64,000 nucleotides of DNA. Origin: Longimicrobium sp. Its GTDB lineage: Bacteria; Gemmatimonadota; Gemmatimonadetes; Longimicrobiales; Longimicrobiaceae. A program made the position numbers and the translations under genes. The stretch spans positions 1 to 64,000 of the forward strand of contig DASVQP010000001.1 of the NCBI GenBank assembly GCA_036389135.1, written 5' to 3'. A model generated the notes under the pieces. That model saw nothing but the letters and a program-made list of their open reading frames with translations, was not told where the DNA came from and ran no database searches. Positions 8,344 to 17,682 of the stretch are shown here, piece by piece (positions within the stretch are counted from its first letter, which is position 1; each line of letters opens with the position of its first letter).

Positions 8344-10689
8344 CTACACCAGGCGGCCGTTCAGCACGTCGTTGAGGAGCACGCCGGCCACCGGCGCGCG
8401 CGAGAGGCGGAGCTGCGCGAGCGCCTGCTCCAGCGCGTCGCGATCCGTCATGCCGGGGCGCACCACCAGGACCGTGGCGTCCACGGCCTTGCCCAGCACC
8501 GCGGCGTCCGTGAGCCCCGAAAGGGCGGGGGCGTCAAAGATCACCACCTCGTACAGCGAACGCATCTCCTCCACCAGCGCCTGCATGCGCACCGAGCCAA
8601 GGAGCTCGGCCGGGTTGCGCGGCGGAGCGCCGGAGGGGAGGAGGTACAGCGGCACGTCGGACTCGTCGAGCGCCACCTCGAGCACCGCATCGGCAAGCGG
8701 GGTGCGGCCCAGCAGCGCCTCGGCGAAGCCCGGCTCCGGGCGCGCCCCGAAGAGCGCGTTCAGGCGCCCGGTGCGCAGGTCCGCGTCCACCAGCAGCGTG
8801 CGCGTGCCCTGCTGCGCCAGCGTCACCGCCAGGTTGGCGGCGCTGGTGCTCTTCCCCTCGCCCGCGCGGGCGCTGGTGACCACCACCGTGCGCGGCGTCT
8901 CCTCCGTCACCCCGTGGGCCAGCGAGGTGCGCAGCGCCCGGTACGCCTCGGAGGCGGGGTGGCGCGGATCGGAGCGGGCGATCAGCCGGTCCGGCCCCGC
9001 GGGGACCAGCGCGCGCGGCATTCCCACGCTCACCGGCCGCCGCGGGATGGTGCGGATGCGCGGGATGGAGCCCAGCACCGCCAGCCCGCCCGTGGCCTCC
9101 GACGCGTCGCGCGAGGAGCGCACCGTGGGGTCGGCGATGTCGCGCATGATGGCGCCCGCCACCCCAACCAGCAGCCCCAGCGCAATGGCGAGCGCCAGGT
9201 TCAGGAGCGGCTTGGGGTACTCCGGCTCGTACGCCACCAGGCCGTAGTCCACCACGTGCGCGGCGTCCTTGGTGGTGGCCTCGGTGATCTCCGCCTCCTT
9301 GAGACGCGCCTGCAGCAGGAGGTACACCTCGTTCAGCATCTTCACGTCGCGCGCCAGGCGGACGAACTGCATGTCCTGCGCGGGCATGGCGGCCATCCCC
9401 GCGCCCACCTTGGCGAGCGCCTGGTCGGCCGAGCCGAGGCGGAGTTCGATGGAGCGCAGGTAGTCGTCGGCGATGCGCAGGAGCTGCCGCTCGGTCGCCA
9501 CGATCCGCGAGGTGAGGACGCGGACGTCGTCGTCCGCCTCCGTGCGCCGCGCCAGGAGCGCCGCGCGCTCGTTGTCGAGCGCGTTGAGCGTGTTCATGAG
9601 CGCGAGCATGTTGTGGTTGCCCAGGAACGACGGGTACGTGCTGAGCTTGCGGTACGCCGCGGTGCCGGCCCCGGGCGGGGCGCTGCGGACCTCGGCGAGC
9701 AGCTGCTGGAGCGAGGCCCGCTCCACGCGCATGTCGTCGAAGCGCATCTGCATCTCGGTGGAGCGCTTGATCTCCGCCTCCGCCTCGGCCTCGGGCGCCA
9801 GCACGCGCGAGCTCTCGCGGAAGTTGCGCAGGCGCTCCTCCGCGTCGGCGAGCTGGGTGCGGTAGGTCGCCACCTGCGCGCGCAGCACCGTCGCGCTGGT
9901 GTTCGACTCCGTGGTGCTGGTGGTGCGCTTGTAGGCGATGAAGCCGTCCGCCAGGCCGTTGACCACGGCCGCGGCCACGCGCGGGTCGCGGTTGCGGTAC
10001 ACCAGCTCCACCAGGCGCGAGCCGCTCTCCTGCCGGTCCACCTCGAGCTCGTCCTGCAGCTCGTCCACCGCCTCGCGGAAGTGCAGGATCTCGAAGCGCA
10101 CTCGTGCCGGGGGCTTGGCGCGGAGCGAAGGGTTCAGCGCCAGCGTCACGCCGCCAATGGTGAAGGGGGCGCCGATCCGCACCCGCTCGGGAATGGCGAC
10201 GGGCTGCTCGCTCTCCTCCACCTTCATCGCGTAGCTGCCGTCGTCCTGGCGGTCCAGCCGGTAGACGCCCACGGCGCGGTCGCGCGGCGCGGAGATCACG
10301 CGCAGCACGTCGCTGCGCTCGCGGCGGGGCGCAAGGAGCTCCACCTGCAGCCCGACCGATTCGGCCACCGGGTCGGCGATGCGCCGGCTACGCATGATGC
10401 CCAGGTCGGTGTCCAGGTCGTCGCTCCCCAGGCCGGTGAGGGCGCCCAGGTCCTCCATCTCGCCCAGCTTCTCCAGCATCCCGCCGGAGCCGCTCTCCTC
10501 GGGAACGACGCGTACCGCGGCCTCGGACTCGTACACGGGCATCATGTAGAAGCTGGCCGCCATCGTGAGCGCCACCACCCCCAGCGTGATCGCCGCCACC
10601 AGGCCGCGCCGCCTGCGGAGCGTGCTCCACAGGTCTCGCAAGCTGGTGTCCGCGGCGGCACGGGGGGGCGCGTGCGTCGGTTCGATCAT
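8344..10689 (-). CDS. wzc: Polysaccharide co-polymerase with BY-kinase domain (Wzc-like)
   Basis: 781 aa from ATG at 10689. A Wzz domain begins with a first membrane helix at about residues 29-50 (GLVAAITLGVVALTMAASFY). A long helical periplasmic region with coiled-coil character follows, then a second membrane helix (LLNLALAIALGLLVGVAGAI). The cytoplasmic kinase domain has Walker A SARAGEGKST near residue 606, Walker A' LLVDADLR near 635 and Walker B VVIFDAPAL near 717. Proteins of this kind regulate chain length and link inner-membrane polymerase to the Wza channel. The C-terminus ends NDVLNGRLV and has no tyrosine cluster; the last Tyr is in the SLYEV segment, so the usual autophosphorylation tail is missing. 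It is transcribed alone on the minus strand, with its own promoter upstream. Confidence 0.92.
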   Translation of the reverse strand: MIEPTHAPPRAAADTSLRDLWSTLRRRRGLVAAITLGVVALTMAASFYMMPVYESEAAVRVVPEESGSGGMLEKLGEMEDLGALTGLGSDDLDTDLGIMRSRRIADPVAESVGLQVELLAPRRERSDVLRVISAPRDRAVGVYRLDRQDDGSYAMKVEESEQPVAIPERVRIGAPFTIGGVTLALNPSLRAKPPARVRFEILHFREAVDELQDELEVDRQESGSRLVELVYRNRDPRVAAAVVNGLADGFIAYKRTTSTTESNTSATVLRAQVATYRTQLADAEERLRNFRESSRVLAPEAEAEAEIKRSTEMQMRFDDMRVERASLQQLLAEVRSAPPGAGTAAYRKLSTYPSFLGNHNMLALMNTLNALDNERAALLARRTEADDDVRVLTSRIVATERQLLRIADDYLRSIELRLGSADQALAKVGAGMAAMPAQDMQFVRLARDVKMLNEVYLLLQARLKEAEITEATTKDAAHVVDYGLVAYEPEYPKPLLNLALAIALGLLVGVAGAIMRDIADPTVRSSRDASEATGGLAVLGSIPRIRTIPRRPVSVGMPRALVPAGPDRLIARSDPRHPASEAYRALRTSLAHGVTEETPRTVVVTSARAGEGKSTSAANLAVTLAQQGTRTLLVDADLRTGRLNALFGARPEPGFAEALLGRTPLADAVLEVALDESDVPLYLLPSGAPPRNPAELLGSVRMQALVEEMRSLYEVVIFDAPALSGLTDAAVLGKAVDATVLVVRPGMTDRDALEQALAQLRLSRAPVAGVLLNDVLNGRLV

Positions 10690-10734
10690 GGGTCCCTGCG
10701 GGTGGTCGGGTGGCGCATGTGATTGCAACCAACA

Positions 10735-10763
10735 AAGATAGGAGATTTCCGGCGGGGCGGCAA
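10735..10763 (-). promoter_or_regulatory. Predicted promoter of the wzc-like gene
   Basis: Read on the minus strand: TTG (10763-10761), 20 bases, then TATCTTTG (10740-10733). The -10-like box is 46 bases before the ATG at 10689. The spacing is the same as at five other sites in the window. Confidence 0.6.
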
Positions 10764-10789
10764 CCCGCGCGCGCGCGCCGTACGGCCGT

Positions 10790-10871
10790 TTCACACGCGG
10801 AACACGAGGGAACGGGGAAAGCACGGAGGGCCAGGCCCCTCCGCCGTCCTCGCCGTTCGTCCGCATGTGAG
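10790..10871. repeat. Degenerate copy of the long inverted repeat family
   Basis: The left end TCACACGCGG at 10791-10800 and the reverse complement of 10861-10870 agree at nine of ten bases. Between them lie CACGAGG/CACGGAGG words like those of the other copies, and a perfect 7-bp stem (CGGAGGG at 10824-10830, CCCTCCG at 10837-10843). It lies 28 bases past the end of the minus-strand wzi-like gene and could act as its terminator. Confidence 0.45.
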
Positions 10872-10898
10872 GCTTCCCTCCCGTGGAGCTGGACCGGA

Positions 10899-12563
10899 TC
10901 AGCGGAGCGCGGGGCTCACCGAGAGGGTGAAGGACGACACGTTCAGGTCCACCGCGTCGAAGTCGAAGAAGGAGCGCGCGGTGTTCTGGAAGAGCCAGTT
11001 GAGCCGGCGCCCGAACGAGTACTCGCTCGCCAGCTCCCACCCGCCGAAGCGGCGCCCCGCCCGCACCCCCGCCAGCCCCTGCGTGTCGTGCCCGCGCGGG
11101 TTGCGCGTGGAGATGCGCTCCAGCGCGTCCTCGTCCCAGCGCGTGCGCTCCAGGAAGACGCCCAGCCGCCAGTCCGGCCGCAGGTAGTCCGCCGCCGCCC
11201 ACTGCGCGGACGAGCCGGGCCCGATGGCGGCGCCCAGCACCTGGCCGCGGTGTGTGTACCCCTGCGGCACGTTGACGCTGGTGTAGAACGACTGTTGCCG
11301 CCTTCCTCGCACAGCGTCGTTCTGCTCCAGGCTGGTGATCTCGGCCTGGAGGCGCATCCGGCCCCGGCGCTCGCCCGTGGCCACCCACTGCATCCCCAGC
11401 GTGTAGCCGGAGGTGGCCCCGGGGCGGCTCACCAGCTCGCTGAACGAGCCGAAGCCCTGCTGGCGCGCCCACTCGCCGTACGTCTCGAAGCCGCTCGCCG
11501 GGAACACCCAGCGGCCGAAGAGCGAGAAGAGCTGGTCCGACCTCCCGGCCGGCTGCTCGAGGCGCGGGGGGCGCACGGCCTCGGGGTGGCTCACGATGGC
11601 GAAGACGTCCAGGAAGCGCAGCGGCGCGCCCCACGCGCTCCCCGTGCGGTACACGGCACGGGTGAGGCCCAGCGTGAGCCCCGGCTCGCCGCGCGGCGTG
11701 AAGGCCAGCGCGATTCCCGCCAGCGTGCGCCCGTCGTCGTCCACGCCCGAGTACCCGGACTGGCCCAGGGCCCCGGACACCCACTGCCCCTGCAGCGTCC
11801 CGAAGCGCGTGCCGATCCCTTCCGGCCGGGTGCGGACGAAGAGGTGCGGGAAGCCGGACGCGTTGTTGCTCATCACCAGCGCGTTCCTGATCCCCGGCCC
11901 CCACCACAGGTTCTCGGTGGCCCCGCCGGCGGCGAACGAGCCGAAGCGCGCCGTGACGGAGCTCTGCCCCAGCGAAAGCTGCGTGAACGAGCGCGGGCCG
12001 AAGCGGAGCGGCGCGTCCAGCGGCGAGGCGGGGCCGTGGAACGGGTTGGCGAACGAGCTGCGCCCCGCGGCCGGGTAGACTCGCTGGAACTCGCGGTTCT
12101 GCGCGTACGCCACCTCCGGCGCGGCGATCACCGTCACCCCGCCGAAGCGGGCGCGGACGCCGGCGGACACGTAGACCGTACCCCCGCGCCCGTTCCACGC
12201 CAGGCCGTCGTTGGCGCCCATGGGAAGGTACGAGTTCCACACCCCGCGCACGTGCGGGCGAAGGAGCCGTGCGCCCTCCTCACCCTCCGCCACCTGCGTG
12301 GCGGACGACACGGAGCGGATCAGGAACCCCGCCGTGGGCGCCTCCCCCAGCAGCTGCGCCGTGCGCAGGCGGTCCTCCGCCGGCGTGCCGATGGGGACCC
12401 ACTCCGTGGCGTGGCGCGGGGGCACGGCCGTGTCCCCCGCGGCGGCGGGGCGCAGGGTGTCCGCGGGCGGGCCGGCGGGGAGCTGGGCGCCCAGGGTGCG
12501 CGGCGCCGCGGCGAGTGCAAAGGCGAGAACGAAGCCCGCGGGCCAGACGGTCGGTTTCTTCAT
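10899..12563 (-). CDS. wzi: Wzi-like outer-membrane capsule assembly protein (paralogue A)
   Basis: 554 aa from ATG at 12563. The frame extends 59 codons further upstream, but MKKPTVWPAGFVLAFALAAA, ending near LGAQ, is a good signal peptide, so this start is chosen. The rest alternates polar and aromatic strands as in an outer-membrane beta-barrel. It matches the capsule assembly Wzi family (PF14052) in pattern: WGPGIRNALVMSNNASGFPH and a C-terminal YTHRGQVLGAAIGPGSS. Wzi of E. coli is an 18-stranded barrel that binds or anchors capsule at the cell surface. It shares many blocks with the divergent gene at 12834, so the two are old paralogues. It ends in SPALR without the usual terminal Phe. 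Confidence 0.82.
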   Translation of the reverse strand: MKKPTVWPAGFVLAFALAAAPRTLGAQLPAGPPADTLRPAAAGDTAVPPRHATEWVPIGTPAEDRLRTAQLLGEAPTAGFLIRSVSSATQVAEGEEGARLLRPHVRGVWNSYLPMGANDGLAWNGRGGTVYVSAGVRARFGGVTVIAAPEVAYAQNREFQRVYPAAGRSSFANPFHGPASPLDAPLRFGPRSFTQLSLGQSSVTARFGSFAAGGATENLWWGPGIRNALVMSNNASGFPHLFVRTRPEGIGTRFGTLQGQWVSGALGQSGYSGVDDDGRTLAGIALAFTPRGEPGLTLGLTRAVYRTGSAWGAPLRFLDVFAIVSHPEAVRPPRLEQPAGRSDQLFSLFGRWVFPASGFETYGEWARQQGFGSFSELVSRPGATSGYTLGMQWVATGERRGRMRLQAEITSLEQNDAVRGRRQQSFYTSVNVPQGYTHRGQVLGAAIGPGSSAQWAAADYLRPDWRLGVFLERTRWDEDALERISTRNPRGHDTQGLAGVRAGRRFGGWELASEYSFGRRLNWLFQNTARSFFDFDAVDLNVSSFTLSVSPALR

Positions 12564-12833
12564 CAGGATGCGGTTGGGGCGCGGGCCGGGGCCGAGCCCT
12601 CTGGAAATGTTGGACGATAGAGGATAACATTCCGGCTTGCCGCGGTCCACCGCAGCGGGCCGCGTAAGCGCAAGCAGGATCAGGGCGACGGCGCGGCGCG
12701 GCCCCCTGGCCGGCGCCGGGCGGAGTGACGCCGCGGGCACCCCATCGTCAAAAAACTGGACGAGCAGTCATGCTCCCGCGCCTGGGCGGCGGTGTGGCTG
12801 CTCCGGTTCTCCTCGGAAGGACGGAAGCGTTTG
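12564..12833. promoter_or_regulatory. Divergent intergenic region between the two wzi-like genes
   Basis: 270 bases separate the two divergent starts. On the minus strand a TATCCT box at 12626-12621 has a poor -35 (TGGACC, 17 bases away). On the plus strand no good TTG-N20-TA pair was found. The A/T-richer patch 12605-12632 is the most likely place for overlapping promoters. No ORF is supported here. Confidence 0.35.
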
Positions 12834-14438
12834 ATGGCACGTCACACCCCTCGCACGTTCCGCGGCCTGGCCGCGCCGCTGGCCGCCGCTCTCCTGGCGG
12901 CGGCGCCCGCGGCCGCGCAGGCCCCGCTCGACGTGCGCGGCGAGGTCTTCGTGGGCTCGGAGGCGGAAAGCTACCTGCGCGTGCTGCAGGTGGCCGGCCG
13001 CGGCGGGCGCTACCCGTGGGCCATCCGCGGCTTCTCGCCCCGCGAGGTGACGCGCCTGGCGCCCGCCGATTCGGCGCACCCCTGGATGGGGCGCTACCGC
13101 TTCGCCCCGGACAGCGCCGGCCGCGCCCGCGTGCGCTGGGTGCGGCCCGGTGCCCAGGCGATCGTCAACACCACCATGCCGTACGGCGCCGAGGACGGCG
13201 CGGTCTGGGCCGGGCGGGGCCTCACGGTGGCGGCGGAGGCCGGCGCGTCGCTGGAGTGGGGGCCGCTCTCGCTGACGGTGGCCCCCATGGCGTTCATCGC
13301 GCAGAACGCGGAGTTCGACCTGGCGGACACCGGGGCCGGCGGCGTGCTCGAGTACAACGACCCCGACTTCCCGGGGAGCATCGACCTCCCGCAGCGCTTC
13401 GGCGACGGCGCCTACGGCCGGGTGGACCCGGGGCAGAGCTCGCTGCGGCTGGACGCGTCGATCTTCGCCGCGGGGGTCTCCACCGCAAACCAGCACTGGG
13501 GCCCCGCGGCCGACCTTCCGCTGATCCTGGGCCACAACGCGGGCGGCTTCGCGCACGCCTTCGCCGGCACCGCCCGGCCGGTGAACCTGGGGATCGGGCG
13601 GCTCCACGGCCGCCTGTTGTGGGGAAGGCTGGACCAGTCCGCCTACACCGAGATCGTGGAGCCGCGGCGCTTCATGTCCGGAGCGGTGGCGGTATTCGTG
13701 CCGCGCGGCCTTCCGACGCTGGAGGTGGGGGGCACGCGCTTCTTCCACACCCCCTGGCCGGAGGGCGGGCTGACCGCGTCCAACTTCCTGAAGCCGCTGG
13801 AGGGGTTCATCAAGGTGGGGCTCGAGAACGGCGGCACCGGGGTGGAGGGCGGCGACGTGGACAACCAGCTCGCCTCCGTCTTCTTTCGCTGGTACCACCC
13901 CCGCAACGGGGTGGAGGCGTACGCCGAGTACGCGCGCGACGACCACAACGCCGACCGCCGCGACGTGCTGCTGGAGCCGGACCACAACGCCGGGTACACC
14001 CTGGGGCTGCGGCGGGTGTGGCCGCGGGCCGACGGCTCGCTGGTGTCGCTGCGCGGCGAGGTGCTGAACACGCGCATCTCCCACCTGAACCTGGTGCGCC
14101 CGCAGAGCGCGTTCTACCGGCACACGGGCGCGCGGCAGGGGCACACGCAGCGGGGGCAGATCCTGGGGGCGAGCAGCGGCTACGGCGGCGGGGGGGCGGT
14201 GGTGGCGCTGGACCGCTACACGCCCCGCGGCCGCACGACGCTTACGTACACCCGCTCCGTGCGCGACCGCCTCACCCCCGATCCCGAGGTGACGAACGGC
14301 GTGGGGGTGGAGGCGCTGCGCTTCATGGGGCGCTTCGACGTGACCGCCGGCATCACCGGCGCGTACCAGATGAACCGCCGGGCGGGCGGCAGCGCGTTCA
14401 ACCTGAACACCGTTCTCCGCGTGCGGCTCGGCATGTGA
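12834..14438 (+). CDS. wzi: Wzi-like outer-membrane capsule assembly protein (paralogue B)
   Basis: 534 aa from ATG 12834, preceded by purine-rich GGAAGGACGGAAG. An in-frame ATG at 12792 would spoil the signal peptide. The leader has basic residues, then LAAPLAAALLAAAPAAAQA with likely cleavage after AQA. The mature protein is barrel-like and shares blocks with paralogue A: MPYGAEDGAVWAGRG, IAQNAEF, QHWGPAADLPLILGHNAGG and HTQRGQILGASSG. The Wzi family role is surface attachment or assembly of a capsule. It is followed 19 bases later by the wza-like gene, with which it is probably co-transcribed. Two different Wzi proteins could serve the two glycans suggested by the two export systems. Confidence 0.82.
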   Translation: MARHTPRTFRGLAAPLAAALLAAAPAAAQAPLDVRGEVFVGSEAESYLRVLQVAGRGGRYPWAIRGFSPREVTRLAPADSAHPWMGRYRFAPDSAGRARVRWVRPGAQAIVNTTMPYGAEDGAVWAGRGLTVAAEAGASLEWGPLSLTVAPMAFIAQNAEFDLADTGAGGVLEYNDPDFPGSIDLPQRFGDGAYGRVDPGQSSLRLDASIFAAGVSTANQHWGPAADLPLILGHNAGGFAHAFAGTARPVNLGIGRLHGRLLWGRLDQSAYTEIVEPRRFMSGAVAVFVPRGLPTLEVGGTRFFHTPWPEGGLTASNFLKPLEGFIKVGLENGGTGVEGGDVDNQLASVFFRWYHPRNGVEAYAEYARDDHNADRRDVLLEPDHNAGYTLGLRRVWPRADGSLVSLRGEVLNTRISHLNLVRPQSAFYRHTGARQGHTQRGQILGASSGYGGGGAVVALDRYTPRGRTTLTYTRSVRDRLTPDPEVTNGVGVEALRFMGRFDVTAGITGAYQMNRRAGGSAFNLNTVLRVRLGM

Positions 14439-14457
14439 CGCGGCGCGGCTCGCATAG

Positions 14458-15141
14458 ATGAAAAGGACTCCCGTGACGACCCCCATCCGATTCCGGCTCC
14501 TGGCGCTCCTGCTGGCCCTGGTGGCCGTGCAGGCGCCGGCGCGCGCGCAGTCCACCGCGCCGGCGGACACGCTCCCGCCGCCGGTGGCGAGCCTGCCGGC
14601 CGGTCTCCCCTCGCTGATGCCCGGCGACCTGCTGCAGGTGCGCATCTGGAGGGAGCCCGACCTGAGCGGCGAGTTCCTGGTGGGCACCGACGGCACCGTC
14701 ACCCTCCCCAAGATCGGGCAGCGGTTCGTGACGGGGGTGCCGCTGGACACGCTGCGCGAGCAGCTGCTCGCCCTCTACCGGGTGAGCCTGCGCAACCCCT
14801 CCATCAGCATCACGCCGCTGCGGCGCGTGCAGGTGCTGGGCTTCGTCAACCGGCCGGGGATCTTCAACGTGGACCCAACGCTCACCCTCAACGGGGTGCT
14901 GGCGCTGGCCGGGGGCGCCAACTTCAACGGCAACCTGCGCCGCATCCGCCTGGTGCGTGAAGGGCGGGTGCTGCACGAGCGGGTGACGGCGGGGTCCACG
15001 CTGGTGACGCTGGACGTGCGCTCCGGCGACCAGCTCTACGTGGGCGAGCGCTCCTGGGCCGACCGCAACAGCGGCGTCCTGGTGGCCGCCATCATCTCCA
15101 CCGCCACCACGATCGCGGTCACGATCGTCTCCAAGCTCTGA
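14458..15141 (+). CDS. wza: Polysaccharide export protein, short Wza-like
   Basis: 227 aa, ATG 14458. The signal peptide ([20 protein letters not shown]) has no lipobox Cys, unlike E. coli Wza. A polysaccharide export (PES) domain follows: [20 protein letters not shown] and [12 protein letters not shown]. Then comes one SLBB-type domain ([16 protein letters not shown]). The protein ends in a hydrophobic helix rich in Val, Ile and Thr ([18 protein letters not shown]), which may form the outer-membrane helical pore seen in Wza. It is much shorter than E. coli Wza (379 aa) because it has a single SLBB domain. It should pair with the Wzc-like protein at 8344. rfbB begins 41 bases downstream. Confidence 0.88.
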   Translation: MKRTPVTTPIRFRLLALLLALVAVQAPARAQSTAPADTLPPPVASLPAGLPSLMPGDLLQVRIWREPDLSGEFLVGTDGTVTLPKIGQRFVTGVPLDTLREQLLALYRVSLRNPSISITPLRRVQVLGFVNRPGIFNVDPTLTLNGVLALAGGANFNGNLRRIRLVREGRVLHERVTAGSTLVTLDVRSGDQLYVGERSWADRNSGVLVAAIISTATTIAVTIVSKL

Positions 15142-15182
15142 GCGCGGCCGGCGCGCACGAGCGGCACCCCACACCCCATTCG

Positions 15183-16247
15183 ATGACCCGCAGCATTCTC
15201 GTGACCGGCGGCGCCGGCTTCATCGGCTCGGCGCTGGTCCGCCACCTCCTGGCCCGGACGGAGCACCGGGTGGTGAACGTGGACAGCCTCACCTACGCCG
15301 GGAACCTGGATTCGCTCGCCTCCGTCCTCCCCCACCCGCGCCACGTGCTGGAGCGGGTGGACATTCGCGACGCGGACGAGGTGGCGCGGGTCTTCGCGGA
15401 GCACCGGCCGGATGCCGTGATGCACCTGGCGGCCGAGTCGCACGTGGACCGCTCCATCGAGGGGGCGGCCCCCTTCATCTCCACCAACGTGGTGGGGACG
15501 TACGTGCTGCTGGAGGCGGCGCGGCATCACCGGGACTCGCTGGCGGGGGAGGAGCGCGAGCGCTTCCGCTTCCTGCACGTCTCCACCGACGAGGTGTTCG
15601 GCTCGCTCGGCGAGGAGGGGAAGTTCACCGAGACGACCCCGTACAGCCCCAACTCGCCCTACTCGGCCAGCAAGGCGGCGTCGGACCACCTGGCGCGCGC
15701 CTGGCACCACACGTACGGGCTTCCCGTGCTGGTGACCAACTGCTCCAACAACTACGGGCCGTACCAGTTTCCCGAGAAGCTGATCCCGGTGGTGGTGCTC
15801 AGCGCGCTGGCGGGGCGCCCCATTCCCGTGTACGGCACGGGCGGCAACGTGCGCGACTGGCTGTACGTGGAAGACCACGTGCGGGCGCTGCTGGCGGTGC
15901 TGGAGCGCGGGCGCCCGGGGGAGACGTACAACGTGGGCGGCGGCAGCGAGCGCAGCAACCTGCAGGTGGCGCGTACCATCTGCTCCCTCCTGGACGAGAT
16001 GGCGCCCGGCGCCGCGCCGTACGAGTCGCTCATCACCTTCGTGCAGGACCGGCCGGGGCACGACTGGCGCTACGCGGTGGACACGGCGAAGATCTCCGCG
16101 GAGCTGGGATGGGCCCCGCGGGAGACGTTCGAGAGCGGGCTGCGGCGGACGGTGGCGTGGTACCTGGAGAACGGTGAGTGGTGCAGGCGGGTGATGGACG
16201 GCTCGTACCAGCTGGAGCGGCTGGGCGTGGTGGGGGCGGGGGCATGA
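15183..16247 (+). CDS. rfbB: dTDP-glucose 4,6-dehydratase
   Basis: 354 aa. An extended short-chain dehydrogenase with NAD motif [14 protein letters not shown], the [13 protein letters not shown] block that carries the catalytic Asp-Glu pair, and the [11 protein letters not shown] catalytic Tyr-Lys segment. [17 protein letters not shown] is diagnostic for RmlB. It converts dTDP-glucose to dTDP-4-keto-6-deoxyglucose in the cytoplasm, the second step of dTDP-L-rhamnose synthesis. Its TGA overlaps the ATG of rfbA (ATGA). Length is normal for the family. Confidence 0.97.
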   Translation: MTRSILVTGGAGFIGSALVRHLLARTEHRVVNVDSLTYAGNLDSLASVLPHPRHVLERVDIRDADEVARVFAEHRPDAVMHLAAESHVDRSIEGAAPFISTNVVGTYVLLEAARHHRDSLAGEERERFRFLHVSTDEVFGSLGEEGKFTETTPYSPNSPYSASKAASDHLARAWHHTYGLPVLVTNCSNNYGPYQFPEKLIPVVVLSALAGRPIPVYGTGGNVRDWLYVEDHVRALLAVLERGRPGETYNVGGGSERSNLQVARTICSLLDEMAPGAAPYESLITFVQDRPGHDWRYAVDTAKISAELGWAPRETFESGLRRTVAWYLENGEWCRRVMDGSYQLERLGVVGAGA

Positions 16248-17122
16248 AGGGGATCATCCTGGCAGGCGGCTCCGGCACGCGGCTGTACCCGATCACGCGG
16301 GTGGTGAGCAAGCAGCTCCTTCCGGTGTTCGACAAGCCGATGATCTACTACCCGCTCTCCACCCTGATGCTGGCGGGGATCCGCGAGATCCTGGTGATCT
16401 CCACCCCCGCCGACCTCCCGCGCTTCCGCGAGCTGCTGGGCGACGGCGAGCAGTGGGGGGTGCGCTTCGAGTACGCCGAGCAGCCGCGCCCCGAGGGGCT
16501 GGCGCAGGCGTTCACCATCGGGCGCACCTTCGTGGGCGACGACCGGGTGGCGCTGATCCTGGGCGACAACATCTTCTACGGCCATGGCCTCACCGAGCTG
16601 CTGCACGCCGCGGCGGAGCGGCCGGCGGGGGCCACCGTCTTCGGCTACCACGTGCGCGACCCCGAGCGCTACGGCGTGGCCGAAGTGGACACGGCGGGGC
16701 GGGTGGTCTCCATCGAGGAGAAGCCGCTCGACCCCAAGTCGCCGTACGCCGTCACCGGGCTGTACTTTTTCGACAACCAGGTGCTGGAGATCGCCGCGGC
16801 GCTGCGGCCGTCGAAGCGCGGCGAGTACGAGATCACCGACGTCAACCTGGAGTACCTGCGCCGCGGGCAGCTGCACATGGAGCTGCTGGGGCGCGGCATG
16901 GCGTGGCTGGACACGGGGACGCACGAGTCGCTGCAGCAGGCCAGCAACTTCATCGAGACCATCGAGAAGCGGCAGGGGCTCAAAGTGGCGGCCCCTGAGG
17001 AGATCGCCTACCGATCCGGCTTCATCGACGAGCCGCAGCTCCGCCGCCTCGCCGCGCCGCTGCTCAAGAGCGGCTACGGCGAGTACCTGCTGAGCCTGCT
17101 GGACGGGCGCCCGCACGGATGA
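16244..17122 (+). CDS. rfbA: Glucose-1-phosphate thymidylyltransferase
   Basis: 292 aa from ATG 16244. The upstream in-frame ATG at 16178 lies inside rfbB and is not used. The signature [17 protein letters not shown] holds the nucleotide-binding loop, followed by [11 protein letters not shown] and [10 protein letters not shown], diagnostic for RmlA. It makes dTDP-glucose from glucose-1-phosphate and dTTP, the first step of the rhamnose pathway, and in known enzymes is feedback-inhibited by dTDP-rhamnose. It overlaps both neighbours by four bases, so rfbBACD is one translationally coupled unit. Confidence 0.97.
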   Translation: MKGIILAGGSGTRLYPITRVVSKQLLPVFDKPMIYYPLSTLMLAGIREILVISTPADLPRFRELLGDGEQWGVRFEYAEQPRPEGLAQAFTIGRTFVGDDRVALILGDNIFYGHGLTELLHAAAERPAGATVFGYHVRDPERYGVAEVDTAGRVVSIEEKPLDPKSPYAVTGLYFFDNQVLEIAAALRPSKRGEYEITDVNLEYLRRGQLHMELLGRGMAWLDTGTHESLQQASNFIETIEKRQGLKVAAPEEIAYRSGFIDEPQLRRLAAPLLKSGYGEYLLSLLDGRPHG

Positions 17123-17682
17123 TCGCGGAGGAAACGGCGCTTCCCGGCGTGCTGCTGCTGAAGCCCCCCGTCTTTCGCGACGACCGCGGCTTCTTTCGCG
17201 AGACGTGGCGGGCGGAGCGCTACGCGGCGGCGGGGATCCCCGACCGCTTCGTGCAGGACAACGTCTCCCTTTCCACGCGCGGAGTGCTGCGGGGGCTCCA
17301 CTTCCAGGAGCCCAACCCGCAGGGAAAGCTGGTGTCGGTGCTCCGCGGCGAGGTGTGGGACGTGGCGGTGGACGTGCGGGTGGGCTCCCCAACGTTCGGG
17401 CGCTGGGCGGGCTACACGCTCAACGACGAGAACGGGTGGCAGCTCTGGGTGCCGCCGGGGTTCGCGCACGGCTTCGTGGTGACCTCGGGCGAGGCGCTCT
17501 TCTCGTACAAGTGCACCGACGTGTACCGCCCCGAGGCCGAGTCCACCCTGCTGTGGAACGACCCCGACCTGGCGATCGACTGGCCCGGCGCGGCCCCGCT
17601 GGTGTCGGCCAAGGACCGGGGCGGGGCGCGGCTCCGCGACCTGCCGCCGGAGCGGCTGCCGCGCTACCGGGAGGCGGGGTGA
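17119..17682 (+). CDS. rfbC: dTDP-4-dehydrorhamnose 3,5-epimerase
   Basis: 187 aa, ATG 17119 overlapping the rfbA stop. A cupin-fold epimerase with [29 protein letters not shown] (with the catalytic His), [14 protein letters not shown] and [12 protein letters not shown]. It epimerises C3 and C5 of dTDP-4-keto-6-deoxyglucose, the third step to dTDP-L-rhamnose. Its TGA overlaps the GTG of rfbD. Length is normal. Confidence 0.97.
   Translation: MIAEETALPGVLLLKPPVFRDDRGFFRETWRAERYAAAGIPDRFVQDNVSLSTRGVLRGLHFQEPNPQGKLVSVLRGEVWDVAVDVRVGSPTFGRWAGYTLNDENGWQLWVPPGFAHGFVVTSGEALFSYKCTDVYRPEAESTLLWNDPDLAIDWPGAAPLVSAKDRGGARLRDLPPERLPRYREAG

Noticed and set aside
8185-10722. An 845-codon plus-strand open frame opposite wzc
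   Set aside because: It is the antisense shadow of a gene with intact Wzz and kinase motifs. Its translation is low-complexity His/Arg/Gly-rich with no domain. High G+C makes such frames common.
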